A DNA stretch of 64,000 nucleotides from UBA7672 sp963738625 (GCA_963738625.1 CAVTXH010000002.1:62001-126000); one strand, 5' to 3'. Shown: positions 51,851 through 60,859, counted from the first letter of the stretch. The notes: generated by a model not told the origin, from the letters alone. Numbers and translations: made by a program.

Positions 51851-53263
51851 ATGTCCGACAATCTCTACGAATTGCTGTCTCGCGGCTTTCCGGCTGACCG
51901 CTCGCGGCCGTGCTTCATCCTGAGCGACAGTCGGGAGGTGAGCTATGGCGACCTGGAGCGGGGCGCAGCGCAGGTCGCAGGGCGTCTTATAGCGGAGGGG
52001 GTCAAGCCCGGCGACCGCGTGGCGATGCAGGTCGAGAAGAGCGTCGAGGCGGTGATGATCTATCTCGGCGTCCTCAAAGCCGGGGCCGTGTTCCTGCCGC
52101 TCAACTCCGCCTACACGCCGAGCGAGATCGAGTATTTCATCAAGGATGCAGAGCCGCGCGTGTTCGTCGCCAATGCGGTGCAGTTCGTGGCGGATGCGAA
52201 GGCGGCAAAGCCTCTCTCAACCGCAGTCCCGCGCGCGGCGGGCGATCTTGCCTCGATCATCTACACCAGCGGCACCACGGGCCGGTCCAAGGGCGCGATG
52301 CTGAGTCACGGCAATCTCGCGGCCAACGCCGTCGCGTTGCATGAGATCTGGGGGTTCACGCCGAAGGATGTGCTGCTGCACGCCCTGCCGATCTTCCATG
52401 TCCATGGCCTGTTCGTGGCGATGCATTGCGCGTTTCTCAGCGGCTGCCCGATGATCTGGCTGCCGAAATTCACCGATGCGGAAGTGTTGGCGGGGCTCAA
52501 GCACGCCACGGTGATGATGGGCGTGCCGACTTTCTACACGCGTCTGCTCGCCAACCCGGCGTTCACGCGCGAAAGCGCGCCGAATGTGCGCGTGTTCATC
52601 TCGGGCTCGGCGCCGCTGCTGCCGACGACGTTCGCCGAGTTCGAGCAGCGCACAGGACAACGTATTCTCGAGCGCTATGGGATGAGCGAGGCCGTGATCA
52701 TCACGTCCAATCCGCTGGCTGGCGAGCGCATTGCAGGCTCGGTCGGCTTTCCGCTGCCGGGCGTCGATCTGCGCATCGGGGGCGGGGAAGAGACGGGTGT
52801 GATCGAAATTCGCGGGCCGAGTGTTTTCGGCGCCTACTGGCGCATGCCCGGAAAAACGGCGGAGGAGTTCACGAAGGACGGCTATTTCATCACCGGCGAT
52901 GTCGGCCGGCAGGACGAGGATGGCCGTGTCTGGATATCGGGGCGGGCGAAGGACCTGATCATCTCGGGCGGCTATAACGTCTATCCGAAGGAGATCGAGC
53001 TGGTGCTCGACGAGATGCCGGGCGTAACGGAGAGCGCCGTGATCGGCCTGCCGCATCCGGATTTCGGAGAGGGCGTCGCGGCGGTGGTGATCGGCGAGGG
53101 CGACGAGGCGCAGATGATCGCGCAATGCCGCAAGCAGCTGGCGGCGTTCAAGTCCCCCAAGCGGATCATCTTCGTCGACGAACTGCCGCGCAACGCGATG
53201 GGTAAGGTGCAGAAGAATCTGCTGCGTCAGGCATACGCCGGCCTGTTCAAGCAGGGCGGCTGA
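51851..53263 (+). CDS. AMP-binding acyl-CoA ligase, malonyl-CoA-synthetase-like
   Basis: A 470-residue ANL-family ligase. The ATP loop is IIYTSGTTGRSKGAML; FERYGMSEA-like LERYGMSEAVI, YFITGDVGRQDEDGRVWISGRAKDLII (shown in part) and the C-terminal PRNAMGKVQKNLLR with the acylating Lys are present. Overall sequence is closest to malonyl-CoA synthetase (MatB), which is about 500 residues; this one is about 30 shorter, through a short region after DAEPRVFVANA. A methylmalonyl or other small dicarboxylate is possible. Confidence 0.88.
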   Translation: MSDNLYELLSRGFPADRSRPCFILSDSREVSYGDLERGAAQVAGRLIAEGVKPGDRVAMQVEKSVEAVMIYLGVLKAGAVFLPLNSAYTPSEIEYFIKDAEPRVFVANAVQFVADAKAAKPLSTAVPRAAGDLASIIYTSGTTGRSKGAMLSHGNLAANAVALHEIWGFTPKDVLLHALPIFHVHGLFVAMHCAFLSGCPMIWLPKFTDAEVLAGLKHATVMMGVPTFYTRLLANPAFTRESAPNVRVFISGSAPLLPTTFAEFEQRTGQRILERYGMSEAVIITSNPLAGERIAGSVGFPLPGVDLRIGGGEETGVIEIRGPSVFGAYWRMPGKTAEEFTKDGYFITGDVGRQDEDGRVWISGRAKDLIISGGYNVYPKEIELVLDEMPGVTESAVIGLPHPDFGEGVAAVVIGEGDEAQMIAQCRKQLAAFKSPKRIIFVDELPRNAMGKVQKNLLRQAYAGLFKQGG

Positions 53264-53273
53264 TGGAGCTCGC

Positions 53274-53522
53274 ATGGCGGACGATCCCGACCACGAAATC
53301 CTGCTGGAGCTGAACCGCATCGGCGGCGCGATCGAAGTTCGGGCGGTTTCCGCCAGCGACGGGCTGGAGGTTGTGTTCACCGCGCCGGCCAGCGCGGCCA
53401 AGAGCGACATCGAGCGGCTGGCGCGGGCCAAGCTGGCCTATGTGCGCTCAAAGGATAAGGACGGCGGCCGAGGCGGGCCGCCCGAAAACACCGGCGGCGG
53501 GCGGGGCGGGATCGTCGTTTAA
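53274..53522 (+). CDS. DUF6898-type small protein (82 aa)
   Basis: An 82-residue protein with an LLELNRIGGAIEVRAVSASDG pattern (shown in part), then VVFTAPASAAKSDIERLARAKLAYV, which resembles the DUF6898 family of alphaproteobacteria. The C-terminal quarter is a Gly/Arg-rich low-complexity tail (GGRGGPPENTGGGRGG). It lies 10 bases after the ligase, likely in the same operon. The function is unknown. Confidence 0.7.
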   Translation: MADDPDHEILLELNRIGGAIEVRAVSASDGLEVVFTAPASAAKSDIERLARAKLAYVRSKDKDGGRGGPPENTGGGRGGIVV

Positions 53523-53533
53523 TGCGGCGGGAC

Positions 53534-53603
53534 GGATAGAGCGAAGCGAAATTCACCATCGCGCCCCGTGTACGAAAGAGGCGGATTTCGCTTCGCTCTA
53601 TCC
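53534..53603. repeat. 70-bp palindrome between the DUF6898 gene and mucR
   Basis: Arms GGATAGAGCGAAGCGAAAT (53534-53552) and ATTTCGCTTCGCTCTATCC (53585-53603) pair over 19 bp without mismatch; the spacer has 32 bases. The layout resembles the nested palindrome at 45480-45567. It sits between convergent genes and has no T-run, so a repeat is more likely than a terminator, though it could act as one. Confidence 0.75.
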
Positions 53604-53613
53604 ACCCGACAAC

Positions 53614-54045
53614 CTAGGGCGCCTTGCGGACGCCCCTGCCGAGGCCGATCTTCTTGGCGAACTCGGAACGGCGCTCGGTGTAGCTCGGGGCGACCATCGG
53701 GTAGTCCGCGGCGAGGTTCCAGCGGCGGCGATATTCATCCGGAGACATGTCGTAGCGCGATCGAAGATAGCGCTTGAGCATTTTAAGCTTACGGCCGTCT
53801 TCCAGACAGACGATGAAGTCAGTCGTGACCGACTTGCTTACCGGAACAGCCGGCTTTGGCTTCTCGTCGATGCTTTTCTCTGCGCCGCCCGACAGTGAAG
53901 AGACGGTCCGGTAAACAGAACGGATGACGTCCGGCAGGCTATCTGTTGTTACGGGATTGTTGGAGACGAACGAAGCGACGATCTCGGAAGTCATCCGCAT
54001 CAATTCTTCATTAGATAGCACAGAATTTCCGGATGTTTCGGCCAT
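53614..54045 (-). CDS. mucR: MucR/Ros family transcriptional regulator
   Basis: A 143-residue zinc-finger regulator of the MucR/Ros type. The signature is VCLEDGRKLKMLKRYLRSRYDMSPDEYRRRW (shown in part), where one Cys and the following residues hold the DNA-binding finger, and NLAADYPMVAPSYTERRSEFAKKIGLG after it. MucR proteins control cell envelope, cell cycle and virulence genes in alphaproteobacteria. The 200-base A/T-rich upstream region (54046-54252) is a likely autoregulatory and glyA promoter region. Confidence 0.93.
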   Translation of the reverse strand: MAETSGNSVLSNEELMRMTSEIVASFVSNNPVTTDSLPDVIRSVYRTVSSLSGGAEKSIDEKPKPAVPVSKSVTTDFIVCLEDGRKLKMLKRYLRSRYDMSPDEYRRRWNLAADYPMVAPSYTERRSEFAKKIGLGRGVRKAP

Positions 54046-54252
54046 CACGTCTACCCACCCAACCCCAGCACGCGGTCATGAATGCGCAAACCCTAGAAGA
54101 AAGCAACTAATTACCATTTCCTGACGACAGATTAATCGCGAATACTGATTCTGATCCATCCTCTACAGGCGACCGGGCCAAGACTTGCCAATTGCAGAGC
54201 CCTCCCGTATCGCCCGTTCCACTTGCCCAAAGATGCATCCGGAGGCCCCAGC

Positions 54253-55531
54253 ATGAGCCCGTTTTTCGCTGCCGGACTGGCCGACGCCGACCCGGCGATC
54301 GCCGGGTTCATCGGCGAGGAACTTCAGCGGCAGGCTCATCAGATCGAACTCATCGCTTCGGAGAACATCGTCTCCCGCGCCGTGCTTCAGGCGCAGGGTT
54401 CGATCCTCACCAATAAGTACGCCGAAGGGTATCCGGGTAAACGCTATTACGGCGGCTGCGAGTTCATCGACGAGATCGAGAACCTCGCCATCGCGCGCGC
54501 CAAGCAGCTGTTCAACGCCGAGTTCGCCAACGTGCAGCCGTCGTCGGGCAGCCAGGCGAACCAGGCAGTGTTCAACGCTCTGATCAAGCCGGGCGACGCA
54601 ATTCTCGGCATGAGCCTAGATGCGGGCGGACACCTGACTCACGGCGCAACGGCCAACCAGTCGGGCAAATGGTTCAAGGCGCATCACTACGGCGTGCGCC
54701 GCCAGGACGGTTACATCGATTTCGACGACGTCCGCAAAGTCGCGAAGGAAGCGGCCCCCAAACTCATCATCGCCGGCGGTTCGGCCTATTCCCGCACCAT
54801 CGACTTCGCCACCTTCCGCAAGATCGCGGACGAGGTCGGCGCGTTCTTCATGGTCGACATGGCGCACTTCGCTGGAACTCGTGGCCGCGGGCCTGATCCC
54901 CAGCCCGATGCAGCACGCCCACGTCGTCACCACCACGACGCACAAGACGCTGCGCGGGCCGCGCGGCGGCATGGTGCTGACCAACGACGCAGACATTGCG
55001 AAGAAGATCAATTCAGCCGTCTTCCCCGGCATCCAGGGCGGACCGCTGGAGCATGTAATCGCGGGGAAAGCGGTGGCCTTCGGCGAAGCGCTGAAGCCGC
55101 AGTTCAAGCAGTACGCACAGGCCGTGATCGACAACGCCAAGGCGCTGGCCGAGACGCTGAAAGTGGGCGGGCTCGACATTGTCTCGGGCGGCACGGACAC
55201 GCACCTGATGCTGGTCGACCTGCGTCCCAAGGGCGTGAAAGGCAACGCGACCGAGAAGGCGCTGGAGCGCGCCTGGATCACCTGCAACAAGAACGGCGTG
55301 CCGTTCGATCCCGAGAAACCTGCCGTCACGTCGGGCGTGCGCGTGGGTTCGCCCGCGGCGACGACGCGCGGCTTCGGCACGGGCGAGTTCAAACAGGTCG
55401 GCAAGTGGATGGTCGAGGTGATCGACGCCCTGGCCAAGGGCGGAGACACAACTGCGGTCGAGCAGAAGGTGCGCGCCGAGGTGAAGGAATTGACGGCGCG
55501 CTTCCCGATTTATGGCGCAGCCTGGGGGTGA
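54253..55531 (+). pseudogene. glyA: Serine hydroxymethyltransferase, frameshifted (one extra A)
   Basis: GlyA in two frames. From ATG 54253 (GGAGG ribosome site at 54240) the normal sequence runs through MVDMAHFAG, then loses homology. A second frame begins LVAAGLIPSPMQHAH-like (VAAGLIPSPMQ) and continues with TTTTHKTLRGPRGG, carrying the PLP lysine, to TGA 55529-55531. Removing one A from the GGAACT run at 54876-54877 restores LVAAGLIPSP exactly. The full length would be 425 residues. A sequencing or assembly error is likely since glyA is usually essential; a real inactive copy is possible if another glyA exists. Confidence 0.85.
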
Positions 55532-55534
55532 TGA

Positions 55535-56008
55535 TTGCGCTGCCCGTATTGCGGCTTTGCGGACTCGGTGGTGAAGGACAGCCGGCCGGCTGAAGAAGAC
55601 ACCGCCGTGCGTCGCCGCAGGGGCTGCCCGCAATGCGGCGGCAGGTTCACCACATTCGAGCGCGTGCAGCTGCGTGACCTGATCGTGGTGAAGCGCGATG
55701 GCCGCAAGGCGGCGTTCGAGCGCGACAAGCTGCGGCGATCGGTGAAGATCGCGCTGCAGAAGCGGCCCGTCAGCGAAGACCAGATCGACCAGATGATCTC
55801 CGGCATCGTGCGGCGGCTCGAGAACATGGGCGAGCCCGAGATCCCGACATCGGCCATAGGTCAGATGGTGATGGAATCGCTGGGGCCGCTCGATCCGGTG
55901 GCGTTCATCCGCTACGCCTCGGTCTACAAGGACTTCAAGACGCCGGCGGACTTTGCCGCGTTCGTCGCCTCACAGCCGGCGGATGACGGCGAGGCCGAAG
56001 AGGAATGA
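55535..56008 (+). CDS. nrdR: Transcriptional repressor NrdR
   Basis: Zinc-ribbon/ATP-cone regulator that represses ribonucleotide reductase genes. 157 residues; MRCPYCGF and CPQCGGRFTTFERV form the zinc ribbon, and VVKRDGRKAAFERDKL begins the ATP-cone. The start is TTG 55535 (MRCPYC); the sequence GGGGGTGATGA before it gives the ribosome site. It begins 4 bases after the glyA stop and shares an ATGA overlap with the next gene. Confidence 0.93.
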   Translation: MRCPYCGFADSVVKDSRPAEEDTAVRRRRGCPQCGGRFTTFERVQLRDLIVVKRDGRKAAFERDKLRRSVKIALQKRPVSEDQIDQMISGIVRRLENMGEPEIPTSAIGQMVMESLGPLDPVAFIRYASVYKDFKTPADFAAFVASQPADDGEAEEE

Positions 56009-56691
56009 GCGCGGGCGCCGCCACCTTGAAACGGCCTTCCGTAACGCTGAAGCTCGCCACATCGCTCGACGGCCGCATCGCGACGGCGAGCGGGCATTCC
56101 AGGTGGATCACCAGCGAGACGGCGCGGGCCGAGGCGCACAGGCTGCGCGCGGCGCATGATGCGGTGCTGGTGGGTTCGGGCACGCTGTTGGCCGACGATC
56201 CGGAGCTGACGGCGCGCACCGATCCGCCGCCCGCGAAACAGCCGCTCCGCATCGTCGCCGACAGCCGCGCGCGGACGCCGGCGAACGCGAACATATTCCG
56301 CACGCTCGACAAGGGCCCGATCGCGATTGCGACGATCGAGACCGCCAACCTCGACCACTGGCCGTCGGATCGCGGCATCCAGTACTGGATGGTGGCGAAG
56401 GACCCCAAGACAGGCAGTCTTTCTGTCGAAGAGCTGCTCAACTCGGCGGCGAGGGCAGGGGTCGCAAGCCTGATGATCGAGGGGGGCGGACAGCTGGCGG
56501 CGTCTTTCGTGAAGGCAGGACTGGTCGACCGGATCGAATGGTTTCGGGCGCCCATCCTCCTCGGGGGCGACGGTTTGCCCTGCCTGGGCGGGTTGGGGTT
56601 GGAGACAGTTGCATCCGCGCCCACTTATGAGCGTGTGGGCGTTAAGGAGGTCGGGGTCGACCTCCACGAAAGCTATGTGCGGAAGGCCTGA
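56005..56691 (+). CDS. ribD: RibD reductase domain only
   Basis: A 228-residue protein matching only the C-terminal 5-amino-6-(5-phosphoribosylamino)uracil reductase half of RibD (RPSVTLKLATSLDGRIA, then DAVLVGSGTLLADDPELTAR). The usual N-terminal deaminase with its CPHTG/HAE zinc motifs is missing; family members have about 330-370 residues. Its ATG overlaps nrdR by four bases, leaving no room for a lost domain. A separate deaminase must be encoded elsewhere for this pathway. Confidence 0.85.
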   Translation: MSAGAATLKRPSVTLKLATSLDGRIATASGHSRWITSETARAEAHRLRAAHDAVLVGSGTLLADDPELTARTDPPPAKQPLRIVADSRARTPANANIFRTLDKGPIAIATIETANLDHWPSDRGIQYWMVAKDPKTGSLSVEELLNSAARAGVASLMIEGGGQLAASFVKAGLVDRIEWFRAPILLGGDGLPCLGGLGLETVASAPTYERVGVKEVGVDLHESYVRKA

Positions 56692-57311
56692 TGTTCACGG
56701 GGCTCGTAACAGATGTCGGCCGGGTGAAGTCGGTCGAGGAGTCCAACGGGCTGCGGCGCGTGAAGGTGGAGAGCGCCTATCCGGTCTCGGCGCTGCAGAT
56801 GGGCGCGTCGGTGCAGCATTCGGGCGTGTGCCTGACGCTGGTGGAGTTTGGCGGACGCGCCGGCGGATCGTGGTGGGTGGTCGAGGCCATTCCGGAGACG
56901 CTGTCGCGCACGACGCTGGGCGGATGGATGGCGGGATCGAAGGTGAACCTCGAGCTGTCGCTGAAGCTGGGCGACGAGCTGGGCGGTCATCTGGTTTACG
57001 GCCATGTCGACGGGCTGGGCATCGTGCGATCGGTGACGGTGGATGGCGACAGCCGGCGTATCCGCATCGAGGTTGCCGAGGGTCTAGCGAAGTTCCTGGC
57101 GGAAAAAGGCTCGATCTGCGTCGATGGCGTCTCGTTGACGGTATCGGGTGTCGGCAAGGACAGCGCAGACTGGTTTGAGGTTGCAATCATACCGCATACG
57201 CTGTCCGTCACGACTCTGGGCATGCTGACGCCGGGAGACCGGGTGAATCTGGAAGTCGACATGCTGGCGCGATATGTCGCCCGCACGCTGGAATGGCGGT
57301 CCAAGGAATGA
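56691..57311 (+). CDS. ribE: Riboflavin synthase, alpha subunit
   Basis: Dismutates two lumazines to riboflavin and the starting pyrimidine. 206 residues built from two similar barrels: MFTGLVTDVGRV and GASVQHSGVCLTLV in the first, GHLVYGHVDGLGIV, GSICVDGVSLTV and HTLSVTTLG in the second. The start overlaps the ribD stop (TGATG). The name ribE is used here for the alpha subunit. Confidence 0.96.
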   Translation: MFTGLVTDVGRVKSVEESNGLRRVKVESAYPVSALQMGASVQHSGVCLTLVEFGGRAGGSWWVVEAIPETLSRTTLGGWMAGSKVNLELSLKLGDELGGHLVYGHVDGLGIVRSVTVDGDSRRIRIEVAEGLAKFLAEKGSICVDGVSLTVSGVGKDSADWFEVAIIPHTLSVTTLGMLTPGDRVNLEVDMLARYVARTLEWRSKE

Positions 57312-58456
57312 AAGCCGACGTGAACAAGTACGACTTTTCCGCCGCGATCTCTCCCATAGAGGAGATCGTCGAGGAGGCGCGCAACGGGCGCATGTACATC
57401 CTCGTCGATGCGGAAGACCGGGAGAACGAGGGCGACCTGATCATCCCGGCTCAATTTGCCACCCCCGCTCAAGTCAACTTCATGGCCAAGCATGGCCGCG
57501 GCCTGATCTGCCTGTCGCTGACCCGCGATCGCGCGCGTGTGCTGCAGCTCGACATGATGGCGCGCGAGAACCGCGAGAGCATGAAGACCGCCTTCACGGT
57601 TTCAATCGAAGCCAAGGAAGGCGTCACCACCGGCATCTCCGCGCACGACCGCGCGCATACGATCGCTGTCGCCATCGACCCGACGAAAGTGGCGGACGAC
57701 ATCGTCTCGCCCGGCCACGTCTTCCCGTTGGTCGGCAAGGAAGGCGGCGTGCTGGTGCGCGCCGGACATACCGAGGCGAGCGTCGATATTTCCCGCCTTG
57801 CCGGCTTGTATCCCGCGGCGGTGATCTGCGAGATCATGAATGACGACGGCTCCATGGCGCGCCTGCCGGAGCTGGTGTCGTTCGCGCAGCTGCATGGCAT
57901 GAAGATTGGCACCATCGCCGACCTGATCGCCTGGCGCCGGCGCCATGACCGCTTTCTCGAGCGCCGCATCGAAAGCGATTTCGAGAGCGCATGGGGCGGC
58001 AAGTTCCGCATCGTTGTGTTCCGCAACACGCTGGATGGCGCAGAGCATGTCGCGCTGGTGAAGGGCCGCATCACGGGCGACCAGCCCGCGCTTGTACGCG
58101 TGCACCGCATCGACTTCCTGTCTGATTTTCTCGGCGAGGCCGGCAAGCGCGAAGGTCTGGTGAAGCGCTCGATGGAAAGGCTGGCGGCGAGCGCGGAGCC
58201 CGGCGTCGCCGTGTTCGTGCGCATGGGCATGGGCGAGGAGATCGCGCGCTCCCTGGGCGTGCAGGACGGCAGCGTACAGGCGAACACGCCAGAGCCTGGT
58301 CATCCCCTGCGCGAGTATGGCGTCGGCGCCCAGATCCTGAAGGACCTCGGCGTGCGCCGCATGATCCTGATGAGCAATACGCGGCCCAACGTGCTGCCTG
58401 GGCTTGACGGATACGGGCTGACGGTCGAGGGCTGGCGCAAGATCGACGGAGAGTAG
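57308..58456 (+). CDS. ribB: 3,4-dihydroxy-2-butanone-4-phosphate synthase with degenerate GTP cyclohydrolase II half (RibBX type)
   Basis: A 382-residue chain. Residues 1-about 205 are a normal DHBP synthase: DAEDRENEGDLIIPA, GLICLSLTRDRA, RAGHTEASVDISRLAG and ICEIMNDDGSM. The C-terminal half has the GTP cyclohydrolase II outline (VALVKGRITGDQPALVRVH, ending YGLTVEGW) but not the CLTGDVFGSLRCDCG zinc motif, which reads RIDFLSDFLGEAGKREG. It is therefore likely inactive as RibA, as reported for RibBX in Bradyrhizobium. ATG 57308 overlaps ribE by four bases. Confidence 0.88.
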   Translation: MKADVNKYDFSAAISPIEEIVEEARNGRMYILVDAEDRENEGDLIIPAQFATPAQVNFMAKHGRGLICLSLTRDRARVLQLDMMARENRESMKTAFTVSIEAKEGVTTGISAHDRAHTIAVAIDPTKVADDIVSPGHVFPLVGKEGGVLVRAGHTEASVDISRLAGLYPAAVICEIMNDDGSMARLPELVSFAQLHGMKIGTIADLIAWRRRHDRFLERRIESDFESAWGGKFRIVVFRNTLDGAEHVALVKGRITGDQPALVRVHRIDFLSDFLGEAGKREGLVKRSMERLAASAEPGVAVFVRMGMGEEIARSLGVQDGSVQANTPEPGHPLREYGVGAQILKDLGVRRMILMSNTRPNVLPGLDGYGLTVEGWRKIDGE

Positions 58457-58900
58457 ATGCCTGACGCGCCCCGCATTCTGATCGTCACCTCGCGCTACTA
58501 CGGCCACATCGCGGCGGAGCTCGAGGCGGGCGTGGTGGAAGGACTGGAAAAAGTCGGGGCGAGCTACGAGTTCTTGGAAGTGCCAGGCGCGTTCGAGATT
58601 CCTGGCGCCATCGCCGTGGCGGCGGAAACAGGAGAATACGACGGCTTCGCGGCTCTGGGCTGCGTCATCCGCGGCGAGACCAGCCACTACGACCTCATCT
58701 GCAACGAAGTGGCGCGGGGGCTGATGGACCTGTCGCTGGCCGGCGTGCCTGTAGGCTTCGGCGTTCTTACAGTCGAGAACGAGGAACAGGCGAAAGTCCG
58801 CGCCGACCGCAAGCAGAAGAACAAGGGCGCTGAAGTGGTCGCCGCCGTGCTGCGCATGGTGGGCCTGTCCTACCGCTTCAACGAAGGCCGCGAGGAATGA
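58457..58900 (+). CDS. ribH: 6,7-dimethyl-8-ribityllumazine synthase
   Basis: Makes lumazine from the uracil product and the four-carbon phosphate. 147 residues, the standard length. Motifs FLEVPGAFEIPGAI and GCVIRGETSHYDLICNEV (shown in part) are those of RibH, with the catalytic His in SHYD and the conserved PVGFGVLTVEN. The start codon abuts the ribB stop. Confidence 0.96.
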   Translation: MPDAPRILIVTSRYYGHIAAELEAGVVEGLEKVGASYEFLEVPGAFEIPGAIAVAAETGEYDGFAALGCVIRGETSHYDLICNEVARGLMDLSLAGVPVGFGVLTVENEEQAKVRADRKQKNKGAEVVAAVLRMVGLSYRFNEGREE

Positions 58901-59376
58901 GCCACAAGGCCGCAACGCCGGAGGCCGAACGCAAGCTTACCGCCGTGCGCCGCTCGGGCGCGCGTCTCGCAGCCGTGCAGGCGCTCTACCAGATGGAGCA
59001 GACCGAGCAGTCGGCCCGCTCGGTGATCGCGGACTTCATGCAAGACCGGCTGGGCCTCAACGACGAGGGCGATCCGATCGAGGAAGCCGACCCCGATATC
59101 TTCAGGGCCATCGTCGATGGCGTGGTGGCGCGTCAGGAAGAGATCGATGCAGCGATCATGAAGCGGCTCGCGACGGGCTGGAAGATCGAACGGCTGGATG
59201 CGACCTCGCGCGCAATCCTGCGCGGCGCGGTCTATGAGCTGATCGGCGAGATATCGCTGCCATCGCAGATCATCCTCGACGAGTATGTCTCCATCGCGCA
59301 TGCCTTTTTCGAAGGCGCGGAGCCGAAATTCATCAACGGCCTGCTCGATGCGGTGTCGCGGGATGTCCGTGGGTAA
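58897..59376 (+). CDS. nusB: Transcription antitermination factor NusB
   Basis: RNA-binding factor for antitermination of ribosomal RNA operons. 159 residues, all helical; ARLAAVQALYQMEQTEQSA, AIMKRLATGWKIERLDATSRAIL (shown in part) and FINGLLDAVSRD are the NusB signatures. It overlaps ribH by four bases (ATGA) as in many alphaproteobacterial rib operons. Confidence 0.95.
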   Translation: MSHKAATPEAERKLTAVRRSGARLAAVQALYQMEQTEQSARSVIADFMQDRLGLNDEGDPIEEADPDIFRAIVDGVVARQEEIDAAIMKRLATGWKIERLDATSRAILRGAVYELIGEISLPSQIILDEYVSIAHAFFEGAEPKFINGLLDAVSRDVRG

Positions 59377-59381
59377 CGCCG

Positions 59382-60347
59382 ATGGATGAGTTTGACCTCA
59401 TCCGCAGATACTTTGCACCCCTCGCAACCTCGCCCGGCGCAGATGGCCTGCGCGACGATGTCGCTGAGATCGCGCGCCTTGAAAATGGAATGGGCCTGAT
59501 CGCCACCAAGGACGCCATCGTCGAGGGCGTGCATTTTCTGCCGGACGATCCGATCGGCACGGTAGCGCAGAAGCTGGTGCGGGTGAATGTGTCCGACATC
59601 ATCGCCAAGGGCGGAAGGCCGGATGCGGCGCTGCTGGCTCTGGTCTGGCCGAAGTCGCGGCCCATCGCGCAGATCGAGGAATTCTCGCGCGCGCTGGGCG
59701 CCGACCTTGCGCGCTGGGGGGCTCATCTTGTCGGCGGCGATACAACATCGACGGACGGGCCGCTGACATTGTCGCTGACGCTGCTGGGCCGCGTAGGGCC
59801 GCGCGGGCCGGTGCGGCGCTCGGGCGCCAAGGCCGGTGACGATCTCTGGGTCAGCGGCACGATCGGCGATGGCTGGCTGGGCCTAAAGGCCGCGACAGGT
59901 GGCTTCGACGCGCTCAGCGCGGAGGCGCGCAGCTTCCTGGTTTCGGCTTATCGCGTGCCCCAGCCGCCGCGCCTGCCCATGGCGGATTTCATCGCCACGC
60001 ACGCCAGCGCCAGCATCGACGTCTCCGACGGTCTCGTTGCCGATGCGGGGCATGTCGCCGAGGCGTCAGGCGTCAGCGTGGTGATCGAAGCGGCGAAGGT
60101 TCCGCTGAGCGCGGCGGGCCATGGCTTCCTCGCCAACGCCAAGGTGGATCTGATGGCGCTGCTGACGGGCGGGGATGATTACCAGGTTCTGTTCACGGCG
60201 CCGCAGTCGGCGCGTGATGCGATCGCTACGTCCGGGCGGGGCGTCACGCGCATTGGTCAGGCAGGGCAGGGCGCCGGCGTCAGGGTGGTCGATGCAACTG
60301 GTGCGGAAATGCCGGTGACAAACACCGGCTGGAAACACATGCGGTAG
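59382..60347 (+). CDS. thiL: Thiamine-monophosphate kinase
   Basis: Phosphorylates thiamine monophosphate to the diphosphate cofactor. 321 residues; FDLIRRYFAPLA at the start, then DAIVEGVHFLPDDP, NVSDIIAKGGRPDAALLAL, VGGDTTST and SIDVSDGLVADAGHVAE carry the Mg- and ATP-binding Asp residues. It starts 5 bases after nusB. Confidence 0.96.
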   Translation: MDEFDLIRRYFAPLATSPGADGLRDDVAEIARLENGMGLIATKDAIVEGVHFLPDDPIGTVAQKLVRVNVSDIIAKGGRPDAALLALVWPKSRPIAQIEEFSRALGADLARWGAHLVGGDTTSTDGPLTLSLTLLGRVGPRGPVRRSGAKAGDDLWVSGTIGDGWLGLKAATGGFDALSAEARSFLVSAYRVPQPPRLPMADFIATHASASIDVSDGLVADAGHVAEASGVSVVIEAAKVPLSAAGHGFLANAKVDLMALLTGGDDYQVLFTAPQSARDAIATSGRGVTRIGQAGQGAGVRVVDATGAEMPVTNTGWKHMR

Positions 60348-60399
60348 CGCCGCAGAACCGTAAACGCGGCCTAAACCATTGCGTCGCAGGGTAGGCTGC

Positions 60400-60846
60400 A
60401 TGACCCGTCGCAAGCTTTTCCTTGCCGTTTTCGCCTGCCTCGCCGCGACGCCTCTTGCGCTGGCTGCTCCGCCCAGCGGCGGGCACGGGGCAAAGGATGA
60501 ATCGCCTGACGAGAAGGAAGTCGCGCGCTCGGTCGAACTCGGCGGACTGGTGTTTCCTGTGTTTGACGAGAGCGGCAAGCTGACGAACTATCTGTTCGTC
60601 AATGCGCGCATGCTGGTTGGCCCGGGCAGAGACCCGTGGAAATATCGCGAGCAGGCGCACTTTATCCGCGACGCCATTGTCCGCGCCGCGCACCACACCA
60701 GCTTCAACCTGAAGAGCGATCCGACCAAGCTGGACGAAAAGCTGGCGGCGGCCGAATGCCTGAAGGCCGCCAACGACGTGCTGGGTGAACGCGATGCTGT
60801 CGTGACGATGACGTTCACGCAGATCGCAAGCCGGGCTGGCAGCTAG
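60400..60846 (+). CDS. Secreted hypothetical protein (148 aa)
   Basis: A 148-residue protein with a signal peptide (TRRKLFLAVFACLAATPLALA). The mature part includes VELGGLVFPVFDESGKLTNYLFVNARMLVGPGRDPWKYREQAHFIRDAI (shown in part), a FliL-like outline seen in hypothetical exported proteins of Caulobacterales. ATG 60400 is preferred over an in-frame start 21 bases upstream. It converges with bamE. A weak hairpin AATTCG-AAG-CGAATT lies at 60847-60861 between them. Confidence 0.7.
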   Translation: MTRRKLFLAVFACLAATPLALAAPPSGGHGAKDESPDEKEVARSVELGGLVFPVFDESGKLTNYLFVNARMLVGPGRDPWKYREQAHFIRDAIVRAAHHTSFNLKSDPTKLDEKLAAAECLKAANDVLGERDAVVTMTFTQIASRAGS

Positions 60847-60859
60847 AATTCGAAGCGAA

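Noticed and set aside
54100..54252. Glycine riboswitch upstream of glyA
   Set aside because: The region lacks the paired glycine aptamer cores and a terminator; it contains only the ribosome site and A/T-rich promoter-like sequence.
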